From: Emydura subglobosa
Lineage: Eukaryota > Chordata > Testudines > Chelidae
Length of the DNA: 64,000 nucleotides
Assembly: GCA_007922225.1 (NCBI GenBank)
Contig: ML679966.1
Coordinates: forward strand, 35,096,793-35,160,792
Direction of reading: 5' to 3'
Made by a program: the position numbers and the translations under genes. The notes under the pieces were generated by a model. The model was given only the letters and a program-made list of their open reading frames with translations. It ran no database searches and had not been told where the DNA came from. Of this stretch, positions 1 through 12,540 are shown one piece after another; positions within the stretch are counted from its first letter, which is position 1, and every line of letters begins with the position of its first letter.

Positions 1-211
1 CGCTTCTTTGTGAATAGACCAATAAGTAGGCCTTTAGGAGGTAGGAGGAACATCATTTTTCTTTTTTAAAGTCAGAAAATCAATTCTGTGACATGCATTT
101 TAATCAAAAAGAAATACAACTATGAAGCACTAAAGAGCATAAATGCATACCTATACTTTTATTCCCTAATTTACAAGAAGAGACTACAGCACACAGGAAG
201 GACAAGGATTC

Positions 212-253
212 TAACTGTTGATTCAGGGTGCTTAACTGTTGATTCAGGGTGCT
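212..253. repeat. 21-bp perfect tandem duplication
   Basis: Two adjacent identical 21-bp units beginning TAACTGTTGATTCAGGGTGC, at 212-232 and 233-253. No further copies follow. Confidence 0.9.
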
Positions 254-454
254 TAACTTGAGATGCTTTGAAGGGCCCTGATTTGCAGAAAGCGCTGAGC
301 ACCATCCCCTTGGGGGAACACTCAAAATCATTAGTTATTTTTGAAAATCTTGGCCAAAAAGCCAAAGTTTATTGATAATATATATATTAGGAAGGCATAT
401 TTTCCATTTTCTAGAAGGTCTGAATTCAACTGATTGTGTCGTTTGTATATTGTG

Positions 455-478
455 CGCACACACACTCACACACACACT
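455..478. repeat. CA dinucleotide microsatellite
   Basis: Interrupted (CA)n tract of about 24 bp, with one CT interruption. Confidence 0.9.
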
Positions 479-3400
479 ACATTTGAACAGGTAAAGTTTT
501 TAGCAGCTTGGAGTTAATAAAATCACTTTTTCCGAACAAGAGGTTAAGCAGATAACTGGTCTTGCTTTTGAATGAAATATGCTCTGCATTTCAAACACAG
601 TATTACACCTGGAGACAGCACAGGCTGCTGCATACACTAGGAAATTACAATAGTTATTTAATCAAAGAGTTTGTATGGTTCCATTGGCCAGCTCCGTGGC
701 ACAGTGGTGATGAGTTCTGGTTTAATAAGAGATACCATCTTACAGAAGATACAACTACAGATAAGGAAGTTAATTGCATCTTTATCCTGTGTGGACACCT
801 GCTGCTCTGTCAGTCCAGGACTTGTAGGAAACAGCAAACAATAGAAAACATCCTCCTCCCAGATAGACAACGCATGATAGTACTGGATACCATAGACAGT
901 AGAGGAGAGACGTAAATCTCTTTATCTGTCCAAGAAAAAGAAATCACCAACCTCCAGGCTTCAGTGGCAGGAATAAAATCTCATTTCCTTCCTATCGAAC
1001 CACTTGCAAATAGGTTCATCTGAAAGAACCACCAATTCTCAATAATCTGATTTATTTGGCTTCCATTCTTCTACTTCCAGTTCATGAAAGCTATGACAGT
1101 CAGCCTGTCGCTTTTACTTTAGATATATATGGCTTTGTTGGACAGACCCTGTTGTTCTAGGCACAGTAGGAGAGCTCATTTCATGACTCACTTAGGCTTT
1201 TGATTTTGAGCCACACTGGAGGTTCGGATATATCACTATGGTTTTTCCTGTCACTTTCCATGGGGGGAAATTTCTGGAGCAGATTAAATATTGCATTCTT
1301 TACCACCTGCAACTCCAGGAAATTAGTGTTATATTGGGATTCCCAGAATAACCGTTTGTTTTGAAACACTGAGGAGCCCATCTGTATCCCTCATCCTGAT
1401 ACGCTGGCATTAGTTGTTATTCTGATTACTGGTAGATTGGTGAGAGGCTTGCCCTTCAATTTGCAGTGAACAGATACCACATAAAGGATAGTTGCACTGA
1501 TGAAGGAAGGGTCAGAAAATAACTTGTTTCTGGTAGTTCCAATGACTGGTGAGAAAATTCTCCAAAGACAAAGATATGGCCTTGGGCAATGCTGCTATCA
1601 CGCTGATCATCCAAAGGCGCTGGTGAGTTGACACTTGTTAGAGTGCTAAGAAATCCTCTGATGAGATGTTGAAACCTACTGAACCTTTCTACGAGCAAAG
1701 GAACCAGAAGCCGAGAAGCACTAGCAGAAAATGGAAGTGGCCCTCTTCAATTACAAAGCACAGGTAGTCCTAATAATGAACACAAAGGAAAATTACAGTT
1801 AGACATTCTTAAGGTCTATGGAACAAAGCCCTGAAGAGGTCAATTTTGCCACACTGTCCAAAATTTCCATTTTTGGGTCTTAGGAGCAGATTAGGAAGGT
1901 AAGATCATCAAGTCTAAAAGACTATTTAGATAATGAGTGTACTGAGGTTTCAGGGCTATATGGGATCCACAGCCACCCTGGACTAGAAGTCTGTTCAATA
2001 TTTGTGTGGAGCAAACAGATGATGGGAGATTAAAAAGGACTGAGAGGCAGAGAATGGGCACTGGTTCTAGGGCCCTCCTCCTCTACGGTTCTAGACACTA
2101 TCGGATACATAAATATATAAATGAAAGCCTGCCACTTTAGTAGCCAGGCAGTGGGGGACCACACTTCAGGTATTTTTGTTCCCTCTGACTGACCAGGTAC
2201 TTCCTCCTGGCAGGCATCTGACTTTTGATAATTGGGAGAGGCGGGAGAAGCTGCCAGAGAAATCCTAAAAAGCCAAGTCCTGTCTCTGGAGAAGAACCTC
2301 ATATGGTCCACAGAGTCATCCCACTGCAGGGAGGGAAGAGGGAGGAAGTGACGAGTTGCAGGAACACAGATCTGAAAGGGGAAGCACCTTTGATTTTAAG
2401 ATTTGGGTCTGCTGCAACGTCTGCTATTGCTGGGAAGAAAGCGCTAAGAGAATTCTCTGCTTTCTATCAATCCTTCAGTAATGACCACACCCACCCACCC
2501 TCCCACCCACAAATGGTTTCTCAGCTAGTACAGGGATGGAGGCTAACAGGGCCATTATCCTCTCTGGAATCAGGGTAGTCCTGAGGGAGAACTCAACAAA
2601 AACCTTAAAGTTGAGGCAGGACACTCGTTTCCAAAGATGAGTGCAGTACCTCAAACCTTGCAGCAGGGGGAACTGTCGAACAACTGAAAAAGTCACAAAA
2701 TGAATCTCTACCCTCCAATGCAGGAGACAAAGGCAGAAAATCCCAGCAGCACTGGACTAATGAAGCACCAAGTCTCGACAATGGATAAAAGAGGAAAAGA
2801 CCAATACAGAGAGGAGTACAAACTTATACATAGACATATATTTTACATTTAAAGGAGCCTCACCCTCCATCATTCTAGGATATTTTCCCCTAGTCCTTCA
2901 ACAATAATATTCAATTAAGCATGATCTGGATTTTATTATATCATCATCTAAGGAAACAAGATATCATTAACTTGCCATGGAGGTAATTTAGTCATTCTAA
3001 TTATGAAATAAAAATTTTCATTCAAAAACACAACAGTTCTGATTTACCTTCTGAAAACCAAGGTTTTTCATCACAAGACAAAAGAGAAAAAATTACAAAA
3101 AGAAACCATTATCCAATATGACTGTTAAAGTTAAGTGTGTCATATTTATTCAGTATTAAAGAGAAATAGTGCATCACATTTTTTAAAAATTGTGTTCAAG
3201 AACACTTATCAAAAGGACAAAGCATGTATGCACAATATCTGAAACAATGCCTTGCCACTGGAAATAAGGTGTCCCTCCACCCCTGTATTTTTTCTGTTTT
3301 CCAATGCAGGTAGAAAAAAAACCCACCAATGTCTTTTAATGGTTGTGCTAGTTGCTCTTTTTCTTCACTATGCAAGAACAATTAAGCTTATCTTAATTAA

Positions 3401-3629
3401 TTTGCATTATATATGATTGTTGGATGCTCACTTTGACATATTACAGTAGTACTAATATAGTCTCTCACCAATAAGAAGCCTAAAGCATTAAAAAACGGTA
3501 CTCTACTAAGATTTATAGGTGATGCAATGTTAAAGAAAATGAAAAAATAAACATAGGCAAAGAGTCTCAATAACTCAGTGTTAATTATGTTCACTGGTAT
3601 TTATTAAACCTCAGTTGAGATCAGGGACC

Positions 3630-3810
3630 CTTTTTGATGTGCGCTGTTCAATCACATAATGAGACACAGCTCCTATCCCAGAGAGCTTACCATCCAACAC
3701 AGACAGTGAGGGGAAACAGGCACAAAGAGATGAAGTGACTTGCCCAAGGTCACACAGCAAGTTGATGGCACAACTAGAATTAGGACCCAGGTCACCTCAC
3801 TTCCAGACCA
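3630..3810 (-). repeat. Old CORE/MIR-type SINE or LINE tail fragment
   Basis: The stretch contains GAAGTGACTTGCCCAAGGTC, then an ACACAGCAAGT block, and later AGGACCCAGGTC. This is the minus-strand signature of the conserved core found in MIR/CORE-SINEs and related L2/L3-type tails across amniotes. Edges are blurred by divergence, and the exact family cannot be told by eye. Confidence 0.6.
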
Positions 3811-5040
3811 GTATCCTATTCACAAGGACTATCATCATTAGTGTGCTCAAAGCTTTTAACAAGACACTTAAAAACAACCAGCGCCCAAAGAACACTGACC
3901 AGAAGCCATCTTGCACTTTTGGGGCCACATGCTGCCCCAGATCGGCACTCACAACTGCCTCTGAGGTTATGAGGAGTTCGATATGTATGCTGCATGACCC
4001 ATGATACCGTTATCATTTGTAAATATAATGAAAGAGGGGGGGGGGGGGGTTAGGCAGTACCTTCTTCCTTGTTTAAATTCTAAGAAGTATTTTTTGAAAT
4101 ATGAAGATTTACAATTACAGTACAATTACAAGATCAGAGTATATATCCAAACAAAAATGCTAACTGTTTAAGACAAAATGAACATGCGTGTTTGCACCCA
4201 CACACCATCCAAAGATAATATATGCCTAAAGTTAAGCAGGTGCATTATTATTTTTAGGAATGAGGAAGAGACATAATATTCAGAAGCTGAAGGTCTTTGA
4301 ATGAGGCACTGACAAAAAAAAACAAAAAAAAAAAACCACACCCCACCCCACCATACTTTCCCAATGGATGATTAAGTTTCCACTGCCAGTGTTTTATATG
4401 TGGGAAAGTTTTGTAGTGTATCGTATTTTAAACATTTGGTCTGCACTTCCAGGTTTACTGAATCGCACACCCATGAACAAGATCACCATGTTTTCAGCTT
4501 GTTATTTTTACCAATGCAAACCCAGATGATTTAATGATTCTAACTGCTTTGTCAAAAATGTCTAGACACCTTAGCTACTACTGGCCATTGAATTGCTTTA
4601 GGCACAGCAGTCCAAATGTTAAATGTATTACAGTATGTTTTTGCATTTTCATGGACAAAATGTTTATAGTAAGTAGCTACTAGCCCATTTCATGTTTTAT
4701 AAAAACTGTTTATCTTCTGCATAAATGTCTGGCCCTTTACTGAGCTATATTTTACCACCAAGCTGGTCCAAAATGTATACATAGGAGAAATTTACAAGCT
4801 CTCAAGTGTCCCCCCCCCTTTTTTTGGGGGGGAGGAGGGGGAGAAGAATAAGGGGGGGGGAAACAAGCTGTATTCAGGAAGTCACTTATATATGTATAAC
4901 CAACATGATATTATAATTTGGCTAATCTGATATTGAACACACATTATATAAGATATGGTTGAGTAACAAAAGGTACCATTTAAAGAAGCTTTTCATAAAT
5001 TTCCCACATTTCAACACCATGTTAGTCAGTATTCTTTGTT
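3811..5040. other. SCFD2 intron with homopolymer tracts
   Basis: No gene was recognised. There is a 14-G run at 4036-4049. Near 4810-4860, C8 followed by T7 and G7 gives way to further G-rich sequence, which is slippage-prone and hard to sequence. The rest is AT-rich intron. Confidence 0.6.
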
Positions 5041-5044
5041 CTTA

Positions 5045-5165
5045 TTCATCACGATCTAGTGGTTAGGACATTAGCCTAGGTCTTGTGAGACCTGGGTGCA
5101 GTGCCTGCTCTCCCACAGACTCCATGTGACCTTGTTCAAGTCACTGAGCTTCTCTGTGCTTCATA
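5045..5165 (+). repeat. tRNA-derived CORE/MIR-like SINE fragment
   Basis: Sequence runs from CTAGTGGTTAGGACATTAGC (tRNA-like A-box region), through GAGACCTGGGTGCAGTGCCT (B-box region), to TGACCTTGTTCAAGTCACTG (CORE). This is the order of a tRNA-headed CORE-type SINE, with the RNA-polymerase-III-type head on the plus strand. It is diverged and lacks a clean tail. Confidence 0.7.
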
Positions 5166-8100
5166 ATACAGCACAGGATGTTGTGAGAATAAATATATTT
5201 AAACCTAGAAGGTGATCAGATACTCTGGTCATGGGGGCCACACAAGGATCCAAGACAGACAGGCACTTTTTTAATTAAGATAAATGGCCAAATTCTGCCC
5301 TCAAGTGGACAAATAGTTCACAAGTCAACAAAACCCCAGATATCCAACCAAAGAGGGGACAAAATGTCCCCACAAAACTGCCGTTGTCTTTAACGAGAAA
5401 AGTAACTGAAATGATCTGAATATAAACACGACTCCCAAGTATTCTATAACTCATCTAAATGGGTCATTAAATATCAGTCTTTCATTTTTATCTGCATCTC
5501 CAACTGTTCCCATCATACCATTATCTCACTCCTATTGTACATTCTTTGTCTGAAAGAGCAAGGCTTTTCTGCTTAAGAAATATGGAGAAGCACACAGTAC
5601 TGATCCAACACGGATGTCTTTGGCTCTCAGTCCATAAACTTTTTCATTCTTTAAATCGGAAAAGTCTTGGGCTCTTTTCAAATATTTCTTGATTAGCAGC
5701 CATTCCTGCTGGAGCAGCAATGTGTCCATAATTATAGTAACGCAACATTTGTTCCTCCAGGTTTTTTTTTGTACTAGTAATACTATTAAAATTGAAAATT
5801 CTAAAAAAGCAATTCTTGAACTTTTTTCCTCGTCAAGAGATCACCTTCAAAGTATAACAACTTAAGCAACATATGGCATTTAAATTTTCATTTAAATCTT
5901 TAAAGAAGCCCATTATTTCCTTAGGTTTAAGAAAAGAACCCTGCTTTATTTCACCACACCAGCCATAAATTATTCATTAATTCTGTTTGCTAACCCCGTA
6001 ACTGAGCCCAGATGTTTCTGTTGGAGAAACATTCCTGAAAAACGTTAAACACAGCAAGCTGTGTGGATACAGCAGACGTTTCTCCTCCTCCTCCCCCACC
6101 ACAATATATTTGAATATTAACTCAGAAAAAAACCCACTTTTAAGTATTTGAAAATATTCTGAATATAGAAGTCAGCAATTGTGAAAGACATTGCTTTGGC
6201 ACAACTGTTGAATCCCAGACCATTGTGTGAAGAGCCCCCACTCTGCTCACTGCTGTACCACATTAAATTACTAGTCCTTTACAGAGATGCCATTATCTTC
6301 ACTACATACAGTAACTGGAAAATTTACAAGCAAAGAAACACTTCTTGCCATGCATAAATTGCACTTTATATTTGCATGCTAAAGTTTTTAATTACAACTG
6401 ACATTTTTGAGCTTGCTATCCATTGGCAACAGCTATTTTGATGAAGGGTGAGATCACTCACAGCACCATCAGCATGGGAGCTCATTGTCAAGGATTATAA
6501 ATCAATTTCAGTACTGCAGAAGAGTGTAGCTATTTCACATTGAGCAACATTTATAATAAAACAGAGCTGTGAAGAAGAAGAATGGAAACTGGTTTACAAT
6601 AGTTAGACTTCTTTTCTGTCATGTCGCTGATTCTGCTACTTTCAGCATAATGTTCTAAACTGGTGTCAGAAATGCCAATGGTAATTGAAAACAATTTTCA
6701 ATTACATTTCATAATTTATAGAAATGATTCAATAAATTGAGCCCGAATGATCCAGAGAAGCATTCTGATTGGGGATGTGAACTTTTTTTGGGGTATGTAG
6801 CACTTCTCCAGTTGAGAGTGATGTGGAGATACAAATGTAGCTGTATAAGTAACACAAGCACTTCTAGCTAGCTACAGAACAAACAAAAACAAGTAAAATG
6901 TGCTAATAGCCACCCTGGAATCTGCTTTACAATAACCCTGGGAGGTGAGGGGGAGGGGGAATTGCAATTTAAAAGGGCCAGGCCTTTTCTGCCCACAGCC
7001 CCGCCCACACTTCTGCCACCCCCACCCCCCTGTACCCCAGGCCCACCTGGCCCCACTGCTTGCTGCATCATTCTCTCTCCCCTCCCCTCCTGCATTCACT
7101 CACCACTTGCATCCTTCCTCCCCCACTTGCCCCCTCCCACCGCTGCTTGTTCTGTTCCTCCATCATCCCCCCACCCCTGCACTCAGCCCCTCTGGCTGTC
7201 GCTTGCCACCTGGGGGAAGGGGGAGTGTAGAAGAGAGGAGGGGGACTGGGCAGGGTGGAGAGAGACATGGCAGGGAGCAGATCAAGCAGGCCCGGTGGGG
7301 TCTGGGGCGGAGCAGGGGCAGACTGTGGGCAGGGCTGTGGGTGGAAGAGGCGGGACAGGACTGTTCTGCCCTGGGGCCTGGAATCGCTGTTGGTGGGCCT
7401 GACAATAACTCAGCCGAGCGGAGCTGTTTCCTAGAGTCTGAGGAGACCACATTCTTACAGCGAGGCTCAAAAGGCCAGTTAGCATCTTGGAAAATGGTTG
7501 GTAAAGCTCCAACAAGTGGTTTCTTTTAGCTAACCCGATCATCAGAATAACCAAAGATAAAGTCCATCTAGCTGAGCAAAGGTATCCCCTCCATCCCCTG
7601 AAGAAGAGACTGAAAAAACGTACAGCTGTGCGTTACTTCAGAAGCTGAACCTGGCAGCACCTAGCTAATTGGGGTGGGAGTTGGGAGAAGGTAATGCGCG
7701 CAGAGGACCGCTATAAAATAAAGATTATAGGCTGAAGTGTAGGAGATCTGGATGTCCTCTGCAAGATATCTGGGCAGGAGGACTCAAAAGTTGTCATCCC
7801 AGAAAGAACAAAACACACTTGATAGCCTCTCCCAGAAAAGAATTTTCCAACATGAGGTGGGGATGTGGTGGAAAAAGGAAATAACCTAATACACTGGTTC
7901 CCACCATAGGGCTTCAAGAGCAGTATGCTGAGCAAGACTGGCATAACTTTCTAAGACAAAAATAGTTAGTGAGCTTTCCATTTTTAAAAACAAGAGCGAG
8001 ACAGCAAGAGAGATTGATTGATTAATTGATTTTATGCTCTGTTTTCATACTGTAATGGAATCAGTAGTAACACAGCAATTCACAAATAAGGAACTACATC

Positions 8101-8779
8101 TAGAAACTGAAATTTCAAGTTGGTGCATTATATAAACAAAAATAAAATATTAGTTTTGAATTAAACACACAAGGCAAATTCAAGTGATTTCTTTTAAATG
8201 TCACTGTGATGTTTATGTATTATCACAGAGTGGGATGGCCTTTAAAGAAAGGTGAGCTTAGCCCTACCCGTGCCTAAAAGAGCTGCCTCTGCCAGTGAGG
8301 TGTTTGAAGCTAGGGATATGGTGATAGGCTACAAGACACTTGGTAGCCAGCAAGCAGTTCAGTAAGGGGTACAATCAGGTTCCTGCAGGAGACAAGACCT
8401 GGAAGGGAATCTCCACCTCCACTAGGTGGAACACCTAGCTGGAGATACTCGCTATGTGGGAGCAGATGTTTTGTGAGGTAGAGCTTTAGGAAGGGCCAGG
8501 TAGCAGGATCTGTTTTGATTTATTTTGGACTGTTTTAGTTTTAAAAAATAAATTTAGCCTGAAGAAAAGAACTGAAACCCTGCCGCTATCAGGAGCTTAT
8601 TTCACCCACTGATTTACATGTGTAGGTATGGATTATTATTTCAGAATCTATTTGAATAGCACTAAAACCATAATCTTCAGTATTTCTGGACATAAAATTT
8701 TTGTTCTCTGCTCCTCTCCCACACTACACACAAAAAGTCCGCAATTTAAAAAGAAAAAGGAAAGGAAAAAAAGTTTTAC
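5166..8779. other. SCFD2 intron, no gene recognised
   Basis: AT-rich intronic DNA apart from a C-rich low-complexity block at about 6940-7420. That block produces long open frames on both strands but no recognisable protein. The region at about 8220-8600 (from ATCACAGAGTGGGATGGCC to an AATAAATTTAG polyadenylation-like signal) resembles an LTR or processed repeat, but I could not assign it to a family. Confidence 0.5.
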
Positions 8780-8948
8780 TTTGGTTGTGCCAAACAGCCA
8801 GGTGCTATAATACTGCAAGTTTCATCTTTAGTCTTCAGTGCAGTGAGTTCTACCATATTAACCATCACATCATTTGTGTGGCCAGGAAGTCTGGGAAGCA
8901 CAGATAAAATCTTCTCTGCTAGGCTGTCACCATGATGACCAACTGCCC
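8780..8948 (-). CDS. SCFD2: SCFD2 coding exon 2 (partial gene)
   Basis: This is the second coding exon of the Sec1-family-domain gene SCFD2. Read on the minus strand it opens after a polypyrimidine tract and AG, finishes the split Gly codon left by exon 1, and encodes AVGHHGDSLAEKI, then LPGHTNDVMVNM and APGCLAQP. These are the blocks that follow DRTLDLTG in vertebrate SCFD2. It ends at a GTAAAA donor in phase 2, giving 55 whole codons. The exon 1 donor (phase 1) and this acceptor match exactly. No later SCFD2 exon was recognised in 1-8779, which fits a gene known to span hundreds of kilobases. Identity is by remembered family similarity; the splice boundaries are seen directly. Confidence 0.95.
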
Positions 8949-11900
8949 CTGGGAAAAGATAAGAAAACAAGGAGTCAGATACAAACATGGAAAAAACAGT
9001 ATCAAGAGCAAAAATCCATCAGATTTCTAAGGAGAGGAGATTAAAAATGTTTTACACAAGACTAACAAAGTTACTTTCTATAAAAAAAGCCTGGGACTAG
9101 CCAATGTTAAATTAGAAAGATCAGTACTTTTTAAAAGAATTTTTAAAAGTAGGATTTAAATTGTCTTTCTGATTTTAGAAATATTTTGGGTTTTCAAACA
9201 AGAATCTAATTCCTTATCTAAGGAATAAAGTGGATAAGAAAGTTTCCAGTGGTTATATTAAAAAGAAAAAAAACAAACAACCCCCCAGAAACTGGCACCA
9301 CATTTTTCTTACCTAAATGAACAATGGTAAACTAAACTTCCCCTTATATATAGGCAATATGCCTCCTCCCAGGAGTGTGGCTCTGCATGACTCCTAATGT
9401 AGGCCTGTGCGTCTCTGGCATAATCTGGCTCCGAATGTCTTTCCTTGGGTTATCTCTGACCAGTTCTATTAGCCTGCATTTGTCCAGAATTTATCTCATT
9501 TTATTATTCCCTAGCTAAGCTCCTAATTTTTCTTGCTCCTTTTATTATTCTTGTTCTTTCTGGTGTTAACAGCATCTCCCAATTTAGTACCATCTGCATA
9601 TCAGTACAACTATCTACTACAGATCTTGGAAGAAAAATATAGGAATTCATATGGAAAGGGCAAGGATCCTGTCCTTGGACATGTGATACAAACTACGATT
9701 TGTAGCTCAGTTTTGTAATCATCCCCTTATTTTGACAGATAGTTGCCAAGAAATGGTTCAAAGAGTAGCCACTTCACAGTTAAATTATTACAGTTATGAG
9801 TAGTTTTAGACTTCTACTATAGGGATTGACAGCAGTTGAAAATATTTCAGACAGGATCAAACAGTACTGTGTTCGGATATAGTTTGTGAAGAGTCTGGCA
9901 CTTATTAATTAAGCAGACTGCTATATCTAGAGTTTTTATGGTGGCATTCCTGGATTCTTCAGCAGTCAGTTACAAAGTGCTACAGCAGTTTCAGAGAGGT
10001 CAGCAATCTATGATGGAATAACTTGAATGTTTTTTTAATGCTTAAAACAAAGCAGCACCCAGTTAATTTAGTGCAGGGATTTGACAATTCCCATGCTTCG
10101 AAGCCGACTTAGGCAGCAGCTCAAACCTTTCCCATCACCCAACATACTGTATATATTTGATCAACACTAATGGCTCAGGTTGCCACATAAAAAAATAAGG
10201 AAAATGGCTGGCTCTTTATATATGAGAAAGTACAGCTGTTAAGGATATCATTTTGAAACAATGCATAGTTCATCTTGCATAGGTAATAATAGATCTTTAA
10301 GGCCAGAAGGAATCATTAGATCGGCTGGTCTGACCTTCCATACATCACAAGCCATTAAATTCACTCAGGTACAACTGCATCAAGCCCAATAACTTGTCCA
10401 GCAAAGCCTTTCAATGACAAACACAAGTATGTATTTCCTTTTTTTTTTTTTTTTAAGTGGGTTTTAAGGGAAATGGTTTGTTGCAAAAGGAATCTGGCAA
10501 ATATTCCAAGTATAGGGCAAGGCATGAGAAAATGGAGTAAAGTTACCTTGCAGAATAGTGGCATCATTATGGTGGGAATCTCATGTCAGACTATACATTA
10601 GCTTTCTTTTTTGCTTATAACAAGGCCCTTCCTTTTTGGTCCTACCTCCTCCTTTCCTTCCATTTATATTAGGCATGAGCAGTTTGCTCTCAATTCAAAA
10701 CATACAAGTGAGCAGCAGGCCTCAAATTTATTATAGAAGAGACCAGGGTTTAAGATCTAATTTGGAACAAAAATAATTTGTAACCACACAACGATATTAA
10801 CACCTATGATTTTCCTCTTTTATCTGCTAGTCAATCAGGGAATGGGGTGGGGGAGAAGGAGCTCTGAAGGCCACTTTAGGCTTCCATCACTGCAGTTACA
10901 TGTTCACGTGTTTCTGAGATCTGATCATCAGATTTGTTCTGGGTGCTGGAATAGTTTAATCCAACCTGCTTGTGTTCAGTGGCTGATTTTAAGTCCTTGC
11001 CATTGTGAGAATTCTTATTTTACAGAAATATTTTATTCAGACGCAGACAGAGATGTCTGCTTCTGTGGAGATAGGGAAATATTTTAGAGGACAAATGCCA
11101 ATTCTTCTACCTTAGCGTCAAGTCACTGTTCCTATCTGAAGTACTGGAGGTGGTGGGAGAACTTTGTTCATAGGACTGTGACCTATGCTGTACCTGGCTC
11201 ATGGAAAAATAGTGAAGAATCACCATTGGCAGAGATTGTCAATGCTTTCTTGAGGGAGAGCAGATTAGTGGCTTCTGTTTTAAAAAGTACATGTATGGCT
11301 GCTGCTCCAGAAACAATATGGCCAACTACAGCTCTATACTAATCTTTCATTCTCTTTTTTTTAAGCTTATTGAAAAAGGTGGTGACAAAAAAAACTTTTG
11401 GTATCTTTTTCCTTCAAATCTCCTTGAACCTTGAAAGGCAGGGCACTAACCAGGCACAGACATAGCAGTTTGCATTGGTAGATGATTTTCTCCTGCCAAT
11501 GAATGCACATCAACTACCCATGCCAACAGTGTTAAATATGTCGACTTTCTTTGAGCATGAGATATTGCTGAGTTGCCTGGAGACTACAGTTGGAGCGTGA
11601 GGCGCTGCTCTTGCATAACTTTGTTCTGTTCTCTTGTTGGCCATTCTCAAAATGTGGTAACAAGCAATTGCTCCTTTTTTCTCTAAGTGTGCTCTCACGC
11701 AGTTCTTTGAGATGGTAAAAATATAGATGAAGTGTTCTGATAACGAAAAAGACAGCAGTTATCCATCAGAGCTTGAAAAATTCAACGGTAAGTAGGAAAC
11801 TTTCCCTAAAGAGTAGGGGACTTAAGCTATCAATTTCTGTAAAATCTAAACTTTCATTAAAGAATATTAAGTTTGTAGTTCTTATGGTTAAGTCTATGAC

Positions 11901-12099
11901 CTACTTAATGTGAACCAATGAAGAAAGACAGATCTTGTACCAATGTTACTGCTAGCAGATTTCCCAAACCTCAGCATGACATTAACATCACTCATGTCAG
12001 TTTCACAGTTGCTGTTCAGCACAGTGTGAAGAGCTATGAAACTGACAACAGTCAAGCAAAGATACACTTAGGAGGACAGATAATTGTACTGAAAATATT
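8949..12099. other. SCFD2 intron 1, distal part
   Basis: Intron between SCFD2 exons 1 and 2. About 9310-9620 carries faint minus-strand CR1-like text (AATTTAGTACCATCTGCATA). About 10285-10370 carries CTTTAAGGCCAGAAGGAATC followed by GGTCTGACC, as in the 3' end of reptile CR1 copies lying on the minus strand. A T-rich run lies at 10438-10454. No coding sequence was recognised. Confidence 0.5.
10285..10400 (-). mobile_element. CR1 LINE 3'-end fragment
   Basis: CTTTAAGGCCAGAAGGAATC and the following GGTCTGACCTTCCATA resemble the 3'-terminal region of sauropsid CR1 elements in reverse orientation. Only a short tail is present. Confidence 0.6.
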
Positions 12100-12540
12100 A
12101 TAGCACCATAATGTATACCAATGGTGCATCCTCACCTGGATACTTAAGTTTTGGTATAACAGAAATAAGATGTATAGAGAAGACTAATGAAAATTCTTGA
12201 TAGCATAGAAAGAACTCCTTAAATGGAGAGATTTGAAACATCAGGGTTTTGTTGTTGAGCGATGAATAAATGGGTAGACTTCAGAAGTTTACAACATAAT
12301 GAATGGCATAGAATAGGTCAATTATGTGCTCCTATCTATCCTTCAGAATACAAGAGCGAGGGGACAAACAATGAAATTAATAGGTAAATATCAAAGTTAT
12401 AAAAGAAAATTCTTTTTAAAGATCCCATAAAATTAACTTGTAAAATTCACTGTCACAAGGTACTGAGCCAAAGATCTTAGCAGGACTAAAAAAATTAAGT
12501 ATTTATGAAATTAAGAGGATCTATAGTTATGATATTTAGA
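12100..12540 (+). mobile_element. CR1 LINE fragment (3' region)
   Basis: Plus-strand text ACAAGAGCGAGGGGACAAAC followed by AATGAAATTAATAGGTA matches the end of the CR1 ORF2/3' UTR seen across reptile copies. The following AGAAAATTCTTTTTAAAGAT and the AATTCACTGTCACAAGGTAC block continue the alignment. It has decayed and has no open frame. It lies in SCFD2 intron 1, antisense to the gene. Confidence 0.65.

Larger units (their letters stand above)
1..3629. other. SCFD2 intron, mostly anonymous
   Basis: This lies left of SCFD2 exon 2 and so within the gene's transcribed span on the minus strand. No exon or protein similarity was recognised. It contains an exact 21-bp tandem duplication at 212-253 and a short CA repeat at 455-478. 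The short open frames here show no codon pattern or motif that I could support. Confidence 0.6.

Noticed and set aside
212..253. CRISPR-like or satellite array
   Set aside because: Only two tandem units with no spacers, in a vertebrate intron.
6945..7529. 194-codon plus-strand open frame
   Set aside because: It lies in C-rich low-complexity DNA with equally long frames on the other strand and no recognisable domain or splice context.
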